DNA of 64,000 nt from an uncultured Alphaproteobacteria bacterium (GCA_902595855.1 CACJRY010000005.1:1-64000), one strand, 5' to 3'; shown: positions 36,894-47,292, counted from the stretch's first letter. The notes: generated by a model not told the origin, from the letters alone. Numbers and translations are program-made.

Positions 36894-38196
36894 TATTTAA
36901 TACTACTGTTCCTAACATTTTTGGCCTTCTCCATTCAAGTGAATTAAAATATCCTGACTCAGAAACAGAGCTCCAATTGTTTTGTGTCAAATTTGTAAAT
37001 TGACATATCCATATTTCATCCAGTCTTGCATTTTCAGCCCTTAACATCCACGCATCTCTTTTTTGTTTATCGTTAAATTCTCCATATTCTATATTAGCCA
37101 TAAATTCACAAATTTCACGATCAGGATTTAAGCTTATAAGACCTTTTATATTTTCTCTTGCAACCTGCCAATCACTATTATGTATAGCAAAATCTAATGT
37201 CAATTTTTTTGATTCTACATCATCAAAATTAGCCTTAGTAATATACTTTACGTTTTCAAGATCTGTAATTTTATGATTTTTTAAAAATTCAGAAATTATT
37301 ATTCTTAGAGATGAACTTGGATTATGATTCCAATATCTTTTTATTATTTTTTTTATTTTTGATATTTCATTATTAATAATTAAAATTTCTAAATGTAATT
37401 TAATAAATGGAGGAAATTGACCATGAAGTTTAATAGCTTTTAAAATTAAATTAAGTGACTCTTCGGGGTCGCTATGAATTTTAATTTTACTAATCTCATA
37501 GAAAGCAATTGCAGTATTTTGATTAAATAATCTTAAATCAATTAATTTTTTATTATAAGCCTCTTTTGAAATATTTATTAGCTGGCTCCAGTTTTTGGTT
37601 TTAGAAATAATAGAAACTATTGTGTGATAAAGTTTGTCTATATTTGGGTTAAGTTGAAATAATTTTTCTGCATAAATAAATGCATGATGATAATCTTCTT
37701 TATTAATATTTTCTTCCATTAAGCCTTTATACCCAAGCGCCTCTGTATTCTTATTTTTTATCATTTGCTCATGCAATAAAGAAAGCTCCTTGTGTTTTTT
37801 TTCAATTTTGAATATTTCAGAATTCAATAATAGTGATAAGCTCTGATCATCTTTAATTAATTTTTTCATTTTGTAACTGGCAGAAACAGCATTCTTTTTA
37901 TCCTTATTTGCTAAGGCGATCATAGCTTCAACGAAGTATTCATAACCTTTTTGTAATTTTTTATTTTTTTTTAATAAAAAATATTTTTGTAAATTATATC
38001 GAGATTTAAAATAAAAAAATTGAATAATAAAAATACATATAAATAATAAAATTCCAAAAAATAAAAATAAATTAGATGAAAAGACAAATTGTAATTCGTT
38101 TATATCAAAGGTAATTATAAAAGAATTTGATGTTAAATACGTGACGAGAAATATAAGAACAAAAAGCTGTATAAACAAAATTATAAATTTAATCAT
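36886..38196 (-). CDS. hemY: HemY-like TPR membrane protein
   Basis: 436 aa with two N-terminal membrane helices, then the HemY_N stretch (FEAM-like YFVEAMIALANKDKKNAVSASYKMKKLI), and a helical TPR-like body. This is the alphaproteobacterial HemY-N family, annotated as heme biosynthesis by gene context but without a proven enzymatic role; it is not protoporphyrinogen oxidase. It follows the mitofilin-like gene by 3 bases. Confidence 0.82.
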   Translation of the reverse strand: MIKFIILFIQLFVLIFLVTYLTSNSFIITFDINELQFVFSSNLFLFFGILLFICIFIIQFFYFKSRYNLQKYFLLKKNKKLQKGYEYFVEAMIALANKDKKNAVSASYKMKKLIKDDQSLSLLLNSEIFKIEKKHKELSLLHEQMIKNKNTEALGYKGLMEENINKEDYHHAFIYAEKLFQLNPNIDKLYHTIVSIISKTKNWSQLINISKEAYNKKLIDLRLFNQNTAIAFYEISKIKIHSDPEESLNLILKAIKLHGQFPPFIKLHLEILIINNEISKIKKIIKRYWNHNPSSSLRIIISEFLKNHKITDLENVKYITKANFDDVESKKLTLDFAIHNSDWQVARENIKGLISLNPDREICEFMANIEYGEFNDKQKRDAWMLRAENARLDEIWICQFTNLTQNNWSSVSESGYFNSLEWRRPKMLGTVVLNND

Positions 38197-38199
38197 AAA

Positions 38200-39051
38200 T
38201 TAAATTTCTTCCATTAATTTTTTAAAAGTAGCTGCGATAGTAAGTTGGTTTATAGTTTCACTAAAAAATTCATTGTCCTTATCAATTGAGTTTATTAAAT
38301 TTATTGAATTAGAATAATTTTTGCTTTCTATTTCGTTAGATATGTTGTTTATAGTTATAAGCCTAATGTCAGACAATTTTTTCTTTTGTGATGGTTCGAT
38401 ATTTATATATGATAATATCAATTTTGTTATTCTATTTGTTTTAAATAAATTATTAGATATAAAATTATTAGTTTCGTTTTTAAAGCTAGTTTCTAAAATT
38501 TTCGTCCCTACAAATCTTTTATTATTTAATAAATATAATTTTTCAACTATATAGCTCTTTTCAGCACTAATTAATTTAGCTAATAATTCTAATTCTTTAA
38601 TATAGTCTTGTCCATTTTCGAATTTATACATAATTAATTGAACAGTGTTTTCTTTATTGGTATTATTATCCTTTGACTGAATAGGTTGGTCTAATAAATT
38701 TTTTTCTCTTTGAAAATTATTTTTTATTTCTTTAAGCTCAATTTTAATGTTATCAAAATCATTCTGAATTTCATTTAAAATATCATCAGATAGATTGCCT
38801 TTTTGATTATTTAACGAATCAATTATTTCAACAAGTTTTGAGTTATTTTCATTAATAAGTATCTCTATTTTTTCAATTTTTTCAGAATTTGATTTTATTG
38901 AACTAAAAAAAACATTTTCTTCAGAATTTGCAATATCATTTTGAGCTGTGAGTTTTGAATAGCTTTTAAAAAACAAAAATCCTAATAGAATTAATATTAT
39001 TAGCAAAGAAATACTTACAGATAACTTTGATAAAAGATAGAAATTTTTCAT
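38200..39051 (-). CDS. Mitofilin/Mic60-like coiled-coil membrane protein
   Basis: 283 aa with one N-terminal membrane helix (SVSISLLIILILLGFLFF), a long predicted coiled coil (about 40-130, rich in K, E, N, I, L) and a C-terminal helical domain. Position between tsaD and hemY is where alphaproteobacterial Mic60 homologues are found; those shape inner membrane invaginations. Sequence similarity by eye is limited, so the call leans on context. The ORF track uses GTG at 39063; the ATG at 39051 is chosen. Confidence 0.6.
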   Translation of the reverse strand: MKNFYLLSKLSVSISLLIILILLGFLFFKSYSKLTAQNDIANSEENVFFSSIKSNSEKIEKIEILINENNSKLVEIIDSLNNQKGNLSDDILNEIQNDFDNIKIELKEIKNNFQREKNLLDQPIQSKDNNTNKENTVQLIMYKFENGQDYIKELELLAKLISAEKSYIVEKLYLLNNKRFVGTKILETSFKNETNNFISNNLFKTNRITKLILSYINIEPSQKKKLSDIRLITINNISNEIESKNYSNSINLINSIDKDNEFFSETINQLTIAATFKKLMEEI

Positions 39052-39061
39052 TATATTTTTC

Positions 39062-39093
39062 ACAACAACTTTTTATCATTATTACGTTGTTGT
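39062..39093. promoter_or_regulatory. 8-bp inverted repeat in the mitofilin/tsaD divergent spacer
   Basis: ACAACAAC and GTTGTTGT are perfect arms separated by 16 bases. The dyad fills half of the spacer between two divergent starts and may be an operator. No T-run follows either arm. Confidence 0.3.
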
Positions 39094-39124
39094 TTAACAG
39101 AAGAATTTAATATACGAAAAAAAT

Positions 39125-40129
39125 ATGCTAGTTTTTGCCATAGAAACCTCATGTGATGAAACTTCAGTATGCATTATGGACAGTGATAAAAATATATATA
39201 GCCATATTATATTCTCACAAGAAATTCATAAAATACATGGTGGGGTGGTTCCAGAATTAGCCTCTAGAGCCCATTTAGAAATTTTGCAAAAAATTACAAT
39301 TCAAGCTTTGAAGAAATCAGGAAAAACATTTTCAGACATAGACGTATTTGCTGCCACTTGCGGCCCAGGATTAATAGGACCACTCTTAATTGGTTCAACC
39401 TTTGCAAAATCACTTGCTATTGGCTCTAACAAACCATTTGTTCCAATAAATCATATTGAAAGCCACCTTTTGTCACCTACTTTCAATAATGAATTTAGAT
39501 ATCCTAATTTATGTTTGTTGTTAACTGGGGGGCATACTGAGATATACCTTCTGGATTCTAAAGAAAAAATTAAACTTTTGGGTGAAACATTGGATGATGC
39601 TATTGGTGAAACATTTGACAAAGTTGGCAAATTGTTAGGTCTTAAATATCCCGGTGGTCCTGAGATTGAAAAGAATGCATTAGATGGTAACGAGCTGGCA
39701 TATACTTTGCCAACACCGATGCTCAATGAAGATAATTTAAATTTTTCTTTTTCAGGTCTTAAAACCGCTGTAAATCAGCTAGTAAAAAAAAATAACTTGA
39801 ATGAAAAATTTGTATCAGATCTTAGTGCTTCATTTCAATTATGCGTTTCAAAAATACTTTTAGGCAAAATAAAAAAAACTATAAAAAAATTAGATGAAAA
39901 ATCTAAAAAAATTCATACTATTTCAGTTGTAGGAGGAGTGTCTAATAATAAATACATTTGTGAAAAAATAAAAAACTATTTCAAAAAAACACACATTGAG
40001 ATCATTTTTCCAATAAAAGATATGATGAGTGATAACGCTGCAATGATTGCGTGGAATTGTATTAATAAAAATACAAAATCTCATCAAGACCTCTTCTTCA
40101 ATGCTAACCCAAGACTTAAAATAAATTAA
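39125..40129 (+). CDS. tsaD: tRNA N6-adenosine threonylcarbamoyltransferase TsaD
   Basis: Transfers the threonylcarbamoyl group to A37 of ANN-decoding tRNAs, with TsaB, C and E. IETSCDETSVCI, the metal-binding NHIESHLLSP, LLLTGGHTEIY, and GGVSNNKYI with SDNAAMIAW are textbook. 334 aa is normal. In related genomes hemC and hemD often accompany the divergent neighbours; they are absent here. Confidence 0.97.
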   Translation: MLVFAIETSCDETSVCIMDSDKNIYSHIIFSQEIHKIHGGVVPELASRAHLEILQKITIQALKKSGKTFSDIDVFAATCGPGLIGPLLIGSTFAKSLAIGSNKPFVPINHIESHLLSPTFNNEFRYPNLCLLLTGGHTEIYLLDSKEKIKLLGETLDDAIGETFDKVGKLLGLKYPGGPEIEKNALDGNELAYTLPTPMLNEDNLNFSFSGLKTAVNQLVKKNNLNEKFVSDLSASFQLCVSKILLGKIKKTIKKLDEKSKKIHTISVVGGVSNNKYICEKIKNYFKKTHIEIIFPIKDMMSDNAAMIAWNCINKNTKSHQDLFFNANPRLKIN

Positions 40130-40167
40130 ATTGATGTAATTTATAAAAAATAGAGTATTTTATAATT

Positions 40168-40578
40168 ATGGGCATAAATTATTGGTTATTAAAATCTGAG
40201 CCATCTACATGGTCCTGGGATGATCAGGTAAAAAGTAAAATAGACATGTGGGATGGTGTTAGAAATTATCAAGCTAGAAACAATTTGATAAAAATGAAAA
40301 AAAAGGATTTATGTTTTTTTTATCATTCTGTATCTGAAAAATCGATAGTTGGTATAGTTGAGGTAGTAAAAGAACATTATGCTGATCCTACTGATAAAAA
40401 AAATAAATTTGTTGTAGTGGATGTTAAAGCATTAAAGAAACTTAAAAATCCTGTTTCTCTTGAAAAAATAAAAAAAAATACTAAACTAAAAAATATTGCG
40501 TTGATTAAACAAAGTAGACTTTCTGTTATGCCCTTAAGAAAATTAGAATGGGATGAAGTCTTAAAACTTAGTGAATAA
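40168..40578 (+). CDS. EVE domain protein
   Basis: 136 aa covering one EVE domain: YWLLKSEPSTWSWDDQ, WDGVRNYQARNNLIKMKKKDLCFFYHS and the closing SRLSVMPLRKLEWDEVLKL. EVE is a PUA-like fold that binds modified bases, in housekeeping proteins and in modification-dependent restriction. A stand-alone copy next to tsaD is common in alphaproteobacteria, so a housekeeping role is likely. Its 3' end overlaps the sulfotransferase by 8 bases. Confidence 0.92.
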   Translation: MGINYWLLKSEPSTWSWDDQVKSKIDMWDGVRNYQARNNLIKMKKKDLCFFYHSVSEKSIVGIVEVVKEHYADPTDKKNKFVVVDVKALKKLKNPVSLEKIKKNTKLKNIALIKQSRLSVMPLRKLEWDEVLKLSE

Positions 40579-41479
40579 TATTACCAAACATATTTTCTGG
40601 TTATCCTCTTATCCTAAAAGTGGGAACACTCTTTTGAGATCAATCTTAACTTCAATTTTTTTTACAGATGATGGAAAGTTTAATTTTAATTTACTAAAAA
40701 ATATTCCACAAATTGAAAATACATCAAATTTAGAATTTATCAAATATACCAACAGTGAAGATTTTGAAAATATACATAAATTAGAAGTTCTCTCTAAATA
40801 TTGGCAAGATATCCAAAGTAAAAAAAATCTTGAGTTTGAAGGGGATTTCATTTTTATCAAAACCCATCATGCACTAATAGAGTTTCTAAAACATCCATAT
40901 ACAAATAGATCAAATACAAGGGGATTAATTTATGTAGTACGAGACCCTCGGGATGTTGTAATTTCACTTGCTCATCATAATAATATTTCAATAGAAAAAA
41001 GCATTGAAGTAGTCATGAACAAAAAGTTTGTCATTGAATGGCAAGATCCTATGCAAATTTTTTTAAATAGAAAAAAACCCCTAAGCTACTTATCAAGTTG
41101 GGATTTTCATTATGAGTCATGGATGGAAAATAATTTTGAATGCCCTCAACTATTAATAAAGTATGAAGAAATGATTTCCGATAAGTTTAGTGTTATAAGA
41201 AATTTGATTAAATTTTTTGAGTTTAATTATAATTTTAATTTTTCAAATTTAGATGCAAAAATAAACAACATTCTTGAGACTACAGATTTCGAATTATTAA
41301 AAAAAAATGAAAAGAAATACGGTTTTTCAGAAGCAGTAAATAAAAGTTTCTTTAACAAGGGGGTGACAAATCAATGGAAAAATAAATTAACAAAAGAGCA
41401 GATTACGTTAGTTGAAAAAAAATTTCATCCACTAATGAAAAAACTAGGTTATAAAACAATTTATTACAATAATAATTAA
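40571..41479 (+). CDS. PAPS-dependent sulfotransferase (tandem copy 1)
   Basis: 302 aa, GTG start overlapping the EVE gene. The 5'-phosphosulfate loop SSYPKSGNTLLRSI is at the N-terminus and the 3'-phosphate site RDPRDVVISLAHH in the middle; a C-terminal KGVTNQWKNKLT block completes a cytosolic sulfotransferase. It moves sulfate from PAPS to a hydroxyl or amine, most likely on a glycan or small metabolite. The paralogue follows after 12 bases. Confidence 0.88.
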   Translation: MNNITKHIFWLSSYPKSGNTLLRSILTSIFFTDDGKFNFNLLKNIPQIENTSNLEFIKYTNSEDFENIHKLEVLSKYWQDIQSKKNLEFEGDFIFIKTHHALIEFLKHPYTNRSNTRGLIYVVRDPRDVVISLAHHNNISIEKSIEVVMNKKFVIEWQDPMQIFLNRKKPLSYLSSWDFHYESWMENNFECPQLLIKYEEMISDKFSVIRNLIKFFEFNYNFNFSNLDAKINNILETTDFELLKKNEKKYGFSEAVNKSFFNKGVTNQWKNKLTKEQITLVEKKFHPLMKKLGYKTIYYNNN

Positions 41480-41491
41480 TTAAGCAAAAAA

Positions 41492-42370
41492 ATGTCAAAA
41501 CATATTTTTTGGATTTCATCTTATCCTAAAAGTGGCAACACTCTAGTCAGAGCAATAGTTAGTGCATTATTTTTTACTAAAGATGGAGTATTTAGGCTTG
41601 AACAATTAAAACACTCTACTCAGTTTGAAAAAAGAGATAGACTAAACTTAGTAAAAACAATAAACAAAAACGATTTTTTAAAACTTGATCAACTTAAAGT
41701 TCTCTCAAAATATTGGCAATTATTACAAGAAAAAAAAAATATGAATATCAATAAAGGATTTGGTTTTGTAAAATCACATTCATGCTATGTTTCTATGTTC
41801 AACAATTGGTTTACCAATAGCAACAACACTGCGGGATACATTTATGTATTAAGAGACCCAAGAGATGTGGCTGTATCTTGGTCTAAGCATGCTAACTTAT
41901 CATACGATGACTCAATAAATTTTATGTCTAATTTTGATTCATGTATTGAGTGGGCCGATACAGAATCAGAGTTACCTCCTGAGATAAAACCAAAATCTTT
42001 TATATCTTCATGGGATGAGCATGTTTTATCCTGGACAAATAATAAATTAAACGTTCCAAAATTAATATTAAAGTATGAAGATCTTGTTTATAATAAAGTA
42101 GAAACGATTAATATAATTATTGATTTTTTTGAAAAGCAACTTGAAATACAATTTAATTTGAAAAAAGAAAAAATAGACAACATTGTAGAGTCAACAAATT
42201 TCAAAGAAGTAAAATTGCAAGAAAGCCAAAATGGATTTATAGAAGCTGCAAATGGAGTTTTTTTTAGAAAAGGAAAAAAAAATCAATGGAAAAAAGAATT
42301 AAATGAAAAGCAAATCACAAGATTAGAAAATAAATTTAGAGATTTTATGAATAAATTTGGTTATGATTAG
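41492..42370 (+). CDS. PAPS-dependent sulfotransferase (tandem copy 2)
   Basis: 292 aa, clearly homologous to copy 1 along its length: SSYPKSGNTLVRAI, RDPRDVAVSWSKH and KGKKNQWKKEL. The conserved motifs are shared and the connecting segments have drifted, so this is an old duplication and the copies probably differ in acceptor. It is followed after 11 bases by acs, which may be on the same transcript. Confidence 0.88.
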   Translation: MSKHIFWISSYPKSGNTLVRAIVSALFFTKDGVFRLEQLKHSTQFEKRDRLNLVKTINKNDFLKLDQLKVLSKYWQLLQEKKNMNINKGFGFVKSHSCYVSMFNNWFTNSNNTAGYIYVLRDPRDVAVSWSKHANLSYDDSINFMSNFDSCIEWADTESELPPEIKPKSFISSWDEHVLSWTNNKLNVPKLILKYEDLVYNKVETINIIIDFFEKQLEIQFNLKKEKIDNIVESTNFKEVKLQESQNGFIEAANGVFFRKGKKNQWKKELNEKQITRLENKFRDFMNKFGYD

Positions 42371-42381
42371 GTTAAATTATT

Positions 42382-44316
42382 ATGAGTGAGAAGTATAAAA
42401 TAAAAGACAGCTGGATAAGAGATGCAAAAATTAATAAAGCAGACTATGAAAAGATGTACAAAGAGTCAATCACAGAAAATGAAAGTTTTTGGTCTAAAGA
42501 AGGTAAAAGAATAGAATGGTTTGAGCCATATACAAAAATAAAAGATGTAATTTACAGTAAGGATAAGGTTGATATTAAATGGTATTATGATGGAACTACA
42601 AACGCATCATTAAATTGCGTGGATAGACATGCAAAAAATAATCCTGATAAAACAGCGATAATTTGGGAAAGTGACGACCCAACTAAAGCAAAAAAAATAA
42701 GTTATAAAGAATTGCAATCTGAGGTTTGTAAAATGGCAAACGCACTTAAAAAAATAGGTGTAAAGAAAGGTGACAGAGTAACTATTTATTTAACTATGAT
42801 ACCAGAACTAGCCTATGTGATGCTTGCCTGTGCTAGAATAGGAGCAATACACTCAATAATATTTGGTGGTTTTTCATCAGAGTCTATAGCAGGAAGAGTT
42901 AAAGATTGTAATTCTAAATTTATTATAACTGCTGATGAAGGAATTAGGGGTGGAAAAAATATTCCTCTCAAAGAAATCACTGACAAAGCTCTAGAAAGCT
43001 GTCCAGATGTTAATAAGTGTTTAGTTGTTAGATATACTAATAATAAAGTAAATATGCTTAATGAGAGAGACATTTATCTTGATGAATTAATTTCTGATGT
43101 TGATGATTATTGTGAACCGGTAGAAATGAATGCTGAAGATCCTCTGTTTATTTTATACACTTCAGGATCAACTGGCAAACCCAAGGGCGTTTTACACACA
43201 ACAGGTGGTTATCTTGTATATGCATCAATGACACACGAATATATTTTTAACTATAAAGAAGATGATATCTATTGGTGTACGGCTGATATTGGCTGGATTA
43301 CAGGACATAGTTATATTATTTATGGTCCACTCGCTAACGGAGCGACCACTGTAATGTTTGAAGGGGTTCCAAACTATCCAAGTTTCGCAAGATTTTGGGA
43401 AGTTATAGACAAGCATAAGGTAAATATTTTTTATACAGCACCAACAGCAATTAGAGCTTTAATGAGGGAAGGAAACGACTATGTTAAAAAAACATCAAGA
43501 TCTTCTTTAAAGTTACTTGGTACTGTTGGAGAGCCAATAAATCCTGAGGCTTGGAAATGGTATTACGAAATTCCTGGCAATTCTGAATGTCCCATAGTTG
43601 ATACATGGTGGCAAACAGAAACTGGAGGAATTTTGATCTCACCGCAAAGTGGGGCTATCGATTTAAAGCCAGGTTCTGCCTCCAAGCCGTTTTTTGGAAT
43701 TGAGCCATGTATAGTAAATAAGGATGGAGAAGAACAAGACGGAGAGTCAGAAGGGATGTTATGCCTAAAAAATTCATGGCCAGGTCAAATGCGTACTGTT
43801 TATGGTGATCATGAAAGATTTATATCAACATACTTTTCTCAATTTAATGGAAAATATTTTACTGGTGATGGCTGCAGAAGAGATAAGGATGGATACTATT
43901 GGATAACTGGTAGGGTTGATGATGTTATAATAGTTTCAGGCCATAATCTTGGAACCGCAGAAATTGAAAGTGCTTTTGTCTCTCATCCTCAGGTTTCAGA
44001 GGCTGCGGTAGTTGGCTACCCACATGATATTAAAGGAAATGGATTATATTGTTATGTTTCTTTAGTTGTTGGTGCAGAAAGTAGTAATGAATTAAAAAAG
44101 GAATTAATTCAAACTATTAGATCAAAAATTGGTCCTATTGCAAAACCTGATTTTATTCATTTTACAGACGGCTTACCTAAAACACGGTCGGGGAAAATTA
44201 TGCGAAGAATATTAAGAAAAATTGCTGCTAATGAACATGATCAATTAGGAGATATTACAACATTGGCTGATCCAAGTGTAGTTGAAAAATTAATTTCAAA
44301 TAGACTTAACATTTAG
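42382..44316 (+). CDS. acs: Acetyl-CoA synthetase
   Basis: 644-aa AMP-forming ligase that activates acetate. The P-loop [26 protein letters not shown], the [15 protein letters not shown] hinge and the C-terminal [15 protein letters not shown] with the regulatory acetylation lysine are all present. Full length. It abuts convergent tdk without a gap. Confidence 0.97.
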   Translation: MSEKYKIKDSWIRDAKINKADYEKMYKESITENESFWSKEGKRIEWFEPYTKIKDVIYSKDKVDIKWYYDGTTNASLNCVDRHAKNNPDKTAIIWESDDPTKAKKISYKELQSEVCKMANALKKIGVKKGDRVTIYLTMIPELAYVMLACARIGAIHSIIFGGFSSESIAGRVKDCNSKFIITADEGIRGGKNIPLKEITDKALESCPDVNKCLVVRYTNNKVNMLNERDIYLDELISDVDDYCEPVEMNAEDPLFILYTSGSTGKPKGVLHTTGGYLVYASMTHEYIFNYKEDDIYWCTADIGWITGHSYIIYGPLANGATTVMFEGVPNYPSFARFWEVIDKHKVNIFYTAPTAIRALMREGNDYVKKTSRSSLKLLGTVGEPINPEAWKWYYEIPGNSECPIVDTWWQTETGGILISPQSGAIDLKPGSASKPFFGIEPCIVNKDGEEQDGESEGMLCLKNSWPGQMRTVYGDHERFISTYFSQFNGKYFTGDGCRRDKDGYYWITGRVDDVIIVSGHNLGTAEIESAFVSHPQVSEAAVVGYPHDIKGNGLYCYVSLVVGAESSNELKKELIQTIRSKIGPIAKPDFIHFTDGLPKTRSGKIMRRILRKIAANEHDQLGDITTLADPSVVEKLISNRLNI

Positions 44317-44868
44317 CTACCTTGCTTCCCAATGCTTTAAACACCTAGGTTCATAAATATCTGCTGCACCTACTTGGGTTCTGTCACCACCTTGAGTTTT
44401 TCTATATGTTTTTGTTGCTTCCATTCCACATACGTTACAAAAACCATAAATTTTTATTATTTTATCAGACAATCCAAGAAGCATTGAAGATGTTTCCCAA
44501 GGTCTCCCTCTAGAGTCTTGATCCAACCCTGAAGACACAACATCAATGCCATTATTTAATATTATCTCAACATTTTCTAATGTTTCATTTGTGTTCATAA
44601 ATTGAATTTCATCTAAAAAAACAACATCGACTAAATCTTGTTGAAATTTAAAATTAGTTTTTACGTGATCCCAGTTCTTCATTGCAAAACATTCATGACT
44701 TAAATCGTTGTGTGTAATTATTTTCTCTTGATGATAACGATTGTCAATTATAGGCTTAATTACAATAATTTTTTTATTTTGATGTTTGGCCCACAATATT
44801 CTTTTTAACAGTTCACTAGTTTTACCAGCAAACATGGCGCCGACGATAGTTTCTAGTTTTCCTCTCAT
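44317..44868 (-). CDS. tdk: Thymidine kinase, type II
   Basis: 183 aa with P-loop GAMFAGKTSELLKR, DEIQF in the Walker B position, and zinc cysteines CNVCG and CLKHW. Salvages thymidine to dTMP. Overlaps the upstream GT9-like gene by 4 bases. Confidence 0.95.
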   Translation of the reverse strand: MRGKLETIVGAMFAGKTSELLKRILWAKHQNKKIIVIKPIIDNRYHQEKIITHNDLSHECFAMKNWDHVKTNFKFQQDLVDVVFLDEIQFMNTNETLENVEIILNNGIDVVSSGLDQDSRGRPWETSSMLLGLSDKIIKIYGFCNVCGMEATKTYRKTQGGDRTQVGAADIYEPRCLKHWEAR

Positions 44869-46004
44869 AAAGACAGATCCTTTTTTATAGCATTATATAT
44901 ATCTTGTACATTTAAAGAGAGTAAACATCCTGCTGGTTTTTTAAAATTTTCTAGATAATAGTTTTTAACACCTCTATTATTTATATCTTTAAAATTATTA
45001 TTTTTAATTTTTAAGCTATTGAGCCGTAAACTGTCATAACAGCCGAAAGAATTTTGATAGTTAAAAATATCTGTTAAGCCGCAAGGTGCATTACAATAAG
45101 CAGATGTAAAATTATTTTCTATACCTTTAATTAAATTATAATTTTTTAATAAAATTTTACTTGAAACGCTAGTTTCTAACAACATGCCTCTTTTGTTAAG
45201 CATTTTTGCTACATGTAATGGCCCAGAGTCCATGAATAAGCCATATTGAATATTTTTGATATATGAAATAAGTTCTGATTTATTTTTTGGATCAACCAAT
45301 GTAACATTTTTTTTGCTTAAATTATTAAATAAGTAATGTGATATCTTCGAGTCACAGTCTAAACATATCTCCACAACATAATCCTGTGTTAATAAATTAA
45401 GAAGATCATTTAAAATTACTATTGGCATACTTCTTATAGGTGAGCTGGAAATTGGAAAAATTGATATTTTATTAATTTTATTATTATTTTTTATAAATTG
45501 TCTTTTTCTGGGTTGTGCAATACCAAAATAATTAATAATTTCTTCAAATATATTAGATCTTGAATATTTTTGATTTACTAAATTGTTAATCTCTAGAGTT
45601 AAATGAAAAATAGTATCAAAATTATTAAATTCATTTTTTTCAATTATAAATGGGTAAATTTTAGGTATTTTATAAAAATCTCTGAATATAATTTCGTACT
45701 CTCCAGTAAAAGCAACCCCCAAATTATCAAATTTAATTATCTCACTTAATTTTTTAATTGCCATTGCATATTCAATAGCATCTCCCAACCCAATACTTGG
45801 TGGAAGACAAAATAATATATTTTTGCTTATTTTTGTAGCTGGAAGTCTTTTTTCACGCTTCAAAAATTTAATTACTAAGCTATTTTCCTTATTTAATTTT
45901 TTCCAAAGGTAAGTGTTTTTACTGAAATAAACATTATTTGATGTAATATTAAATTTTGTAAATGAAGTTTTGATTTCATTTAAGGAAAAGCTAAAAAATG
46001 GCAT
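44865..46004 (-). CDS. GT9-like glycosyltransferase
   Basis: 379 aa. ILFCLPPSIGLGDAIEYAMAIKKL is the glycine loop of GT-B heptosyltransferase-like proteins, and YGLFMDSGPLHVAKMLNKRGMLLETSVS the donor-site helix. Cysteines in YCNAPCGLTD and GCYDSL are unusual for GT9 but resemble the cysteine tails in related marine proteins. Probable role is surface glycan assembly, acceptor unknown. Overlaps tdk; divergent from rsmB with 19 bases between starts. Confidence 0.65.
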   Translation of the reverse strand: MPFFSFSLNEIKTSFTKFNITSNNVYFSKNTYLWKKLNKENSLVIKFLKREKRLPATKISKNILFCLPPSIGLGDAIEYAMAIKKLSEIIKFDNLGVAFTGEYEIIFRDFYKIPKIYPFIIEKNEFNNFDTIFHLTLEINNLVNQKYSRSNIFEEIINYFGIAQPRKRQFIKNNNKINKISIFPISSSPIRSMPIVILNDLLNLLTQDYVVEICLDCDSKISHYLFNNLSKKNVTLVDPKNKSELISYIKNIQYGLFMDSGPLHVAKMLNKRGMLLETSVSSKILLKNYNLIKGIENNFTSAYCNAPCGLTDIFNYQNSFGCYDSLRLNSLKIKNNNFKDINNRGVKNYYLENFKKPAGCLLSLNVQDIYNAIKKDLSL

Positions 46005-46023
46005 TTATGTATTATATACTTTC

Positions 46024-47292
46024 ATGAATAGAAGCACAAAAACAAGATATACAATTTTTCAAATATTAATTGAAATTTTCAAAAAAAATAAAAATTATGA
46101 AAATGTTTTTGATGAAAAAATATCTGAATTTGATTTTAGTCAGAAAGAAATCTCTTTTATTAATAATATCTGCCTAAACACAATGAGAAGAAGTATTCAT
46201 TGTAAATTAATCTTAGATAAATTTGCCAAAAAAAGACTTAAGACAAATGAATTTATACTTTTATCTTCTGCTGTTGTTCAAATTGTCTACTTAAAAATTA
46301 AACCGTATGCAGTTTTAAACGAAACTGTAAATGTATCCAAAAAAATAAAAGTTTTTCCTGGCTTTGTTAATGCTATTCTAAAAAATATTTTGAAAAATAT
46401 AAAAGATATAGAAAAGACAAAAATTGAATTAAGTGATTTTCCAAATTGGTTTATTAGTGAAGTAAATAAGAGCAAAAACTTAGATCTTTCTTACTTCATT
46501 AAAACTTTTTATAAACAACCTGATCTCCATCTCGTTTTTAAGTCCAAAGAAGCTCTTAATAATTTTTTTGGATCTCACACAAAGAGCTCACCTAAATCTG
46601 CTTTTATAGATGATAACAAAAAGGTTAGTGAGATAGAAAATTTTAATAAAGGTGAGTGGTGGGTACAAGACTTTTCATCAATGATACCAATAGCAATTAA
46701 TGATAAAATAAAAAATTATGATGTTCTCGATATATGTGCTGCGCCTGGCGGTAAATCTTTTCAGTTGCTATCTGATAATAATGTTTTGCTGAATGACATA
46801 AGCAAAAAAAGAATTTTAAGACTTAAAGAAAACTTATCAAGATTAAATTTTAAACCTAAAATTTATAATTTAAATGCTTTAAATTTTGATGAGAAAAATA
46901 AATTTGATATAGTAATCTTAGATTCTCCATGTTCTGCTATTGGAACAATAAGAAAACATCCTGAAATATTATTTAAGCCAACTAAACCAAATTTAATAAG
47001 TTTAAATAAGCTTCAAAAAAGCTTACTTAAAAAATCATCTAAATTAGTCAAAAAAAAAGGAAAAATAATTTATATGGTTTGTTCATTCTTTCATTCAGAA
47101 ACAATTCAAATAGTTAAAAATTTTTTAGATGAGAACAAAAATTTTAGCCTAGAACAATATAAAACAAATTCGACTATATTTGATGTGAATGGTTTAATTT
47201 CTGATGAAGGATATTTTTTTACACTGCCAAAAAAGTTTAAAGATTTTTATATTGATGGTTTTTTTTCAGCTCAGTTATTTAGAAATGATTAA
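46024..47292 (+). CDS. rsmB: 16S rRNA cytosine-5 methyltransferase RsmB-like
   Basis: 422 aa from the ATG at 46024 (the ORF track uses a TTG inside the opposite gene). An N-terminal NusB-like helical domain (about 1-130) is followed by the SAM domain: DICAAPGGKSFQLL, ILDSPCSAIGTIRKHPE with one catalytic cysteine, and MVCSFFHSE with the other in variant form. It methylates C967 of 16S rRNA in E. coli. Followed with overlap by the heparinase-family gene, a conserved alphaproteobacterial order. Confidence 0.88.
   Translation: MNRSTKTRYTIFQILIEIFKKNKNYENVFDEKISEFDFSQKEISFINNICLNTMRRSIHCKLILDKFAKKRLKTNEFILLSSAVVQIVYLKIKPYAVLNETVNVSKKIKVFPGFVNAILKNILKNIKDIEKTKIELSDFPNWFISEVNKSKNLDLSYFIKTFYKQPDLHLVFKSKEALNNFFGSHTKSSPKSAFIDDNKKVSEIENFNKGEWWVQDFSSMIPIAINDKIKNYDVLDICAAPGGKSFQLLSDNNVLLNDISKKRILRLKENLSRLNFKPKIYNLNALNFDEKNKFDIVILDSPCSAIGTIRKHPEILFKPTKPNLISLNKLQKSLLKKSSKLVKKKGKIIYMVCSFFHSETIQIVKNFLDENKNFSLEQYKTNSTIFDVNGLISDEGYFFTLPKKFKDFYIDGFFSAQLFRND

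Noticed and set aside
40168-40578. EVE protein as part of a defence system
   Set aside because: No restriction or nuclease gene is linked; stand-alone EVE genes near tsaD are ordinary in alphaproteobacteria.
47204-47284. Longer N-terminus for the heparinase-family gene
   Set aside because: It would overlap rsmB by almost 90 bases; the ATG at 47285 overlaps only the rsmB stop and begins a sensible basic-hydrophobic N-terminus.
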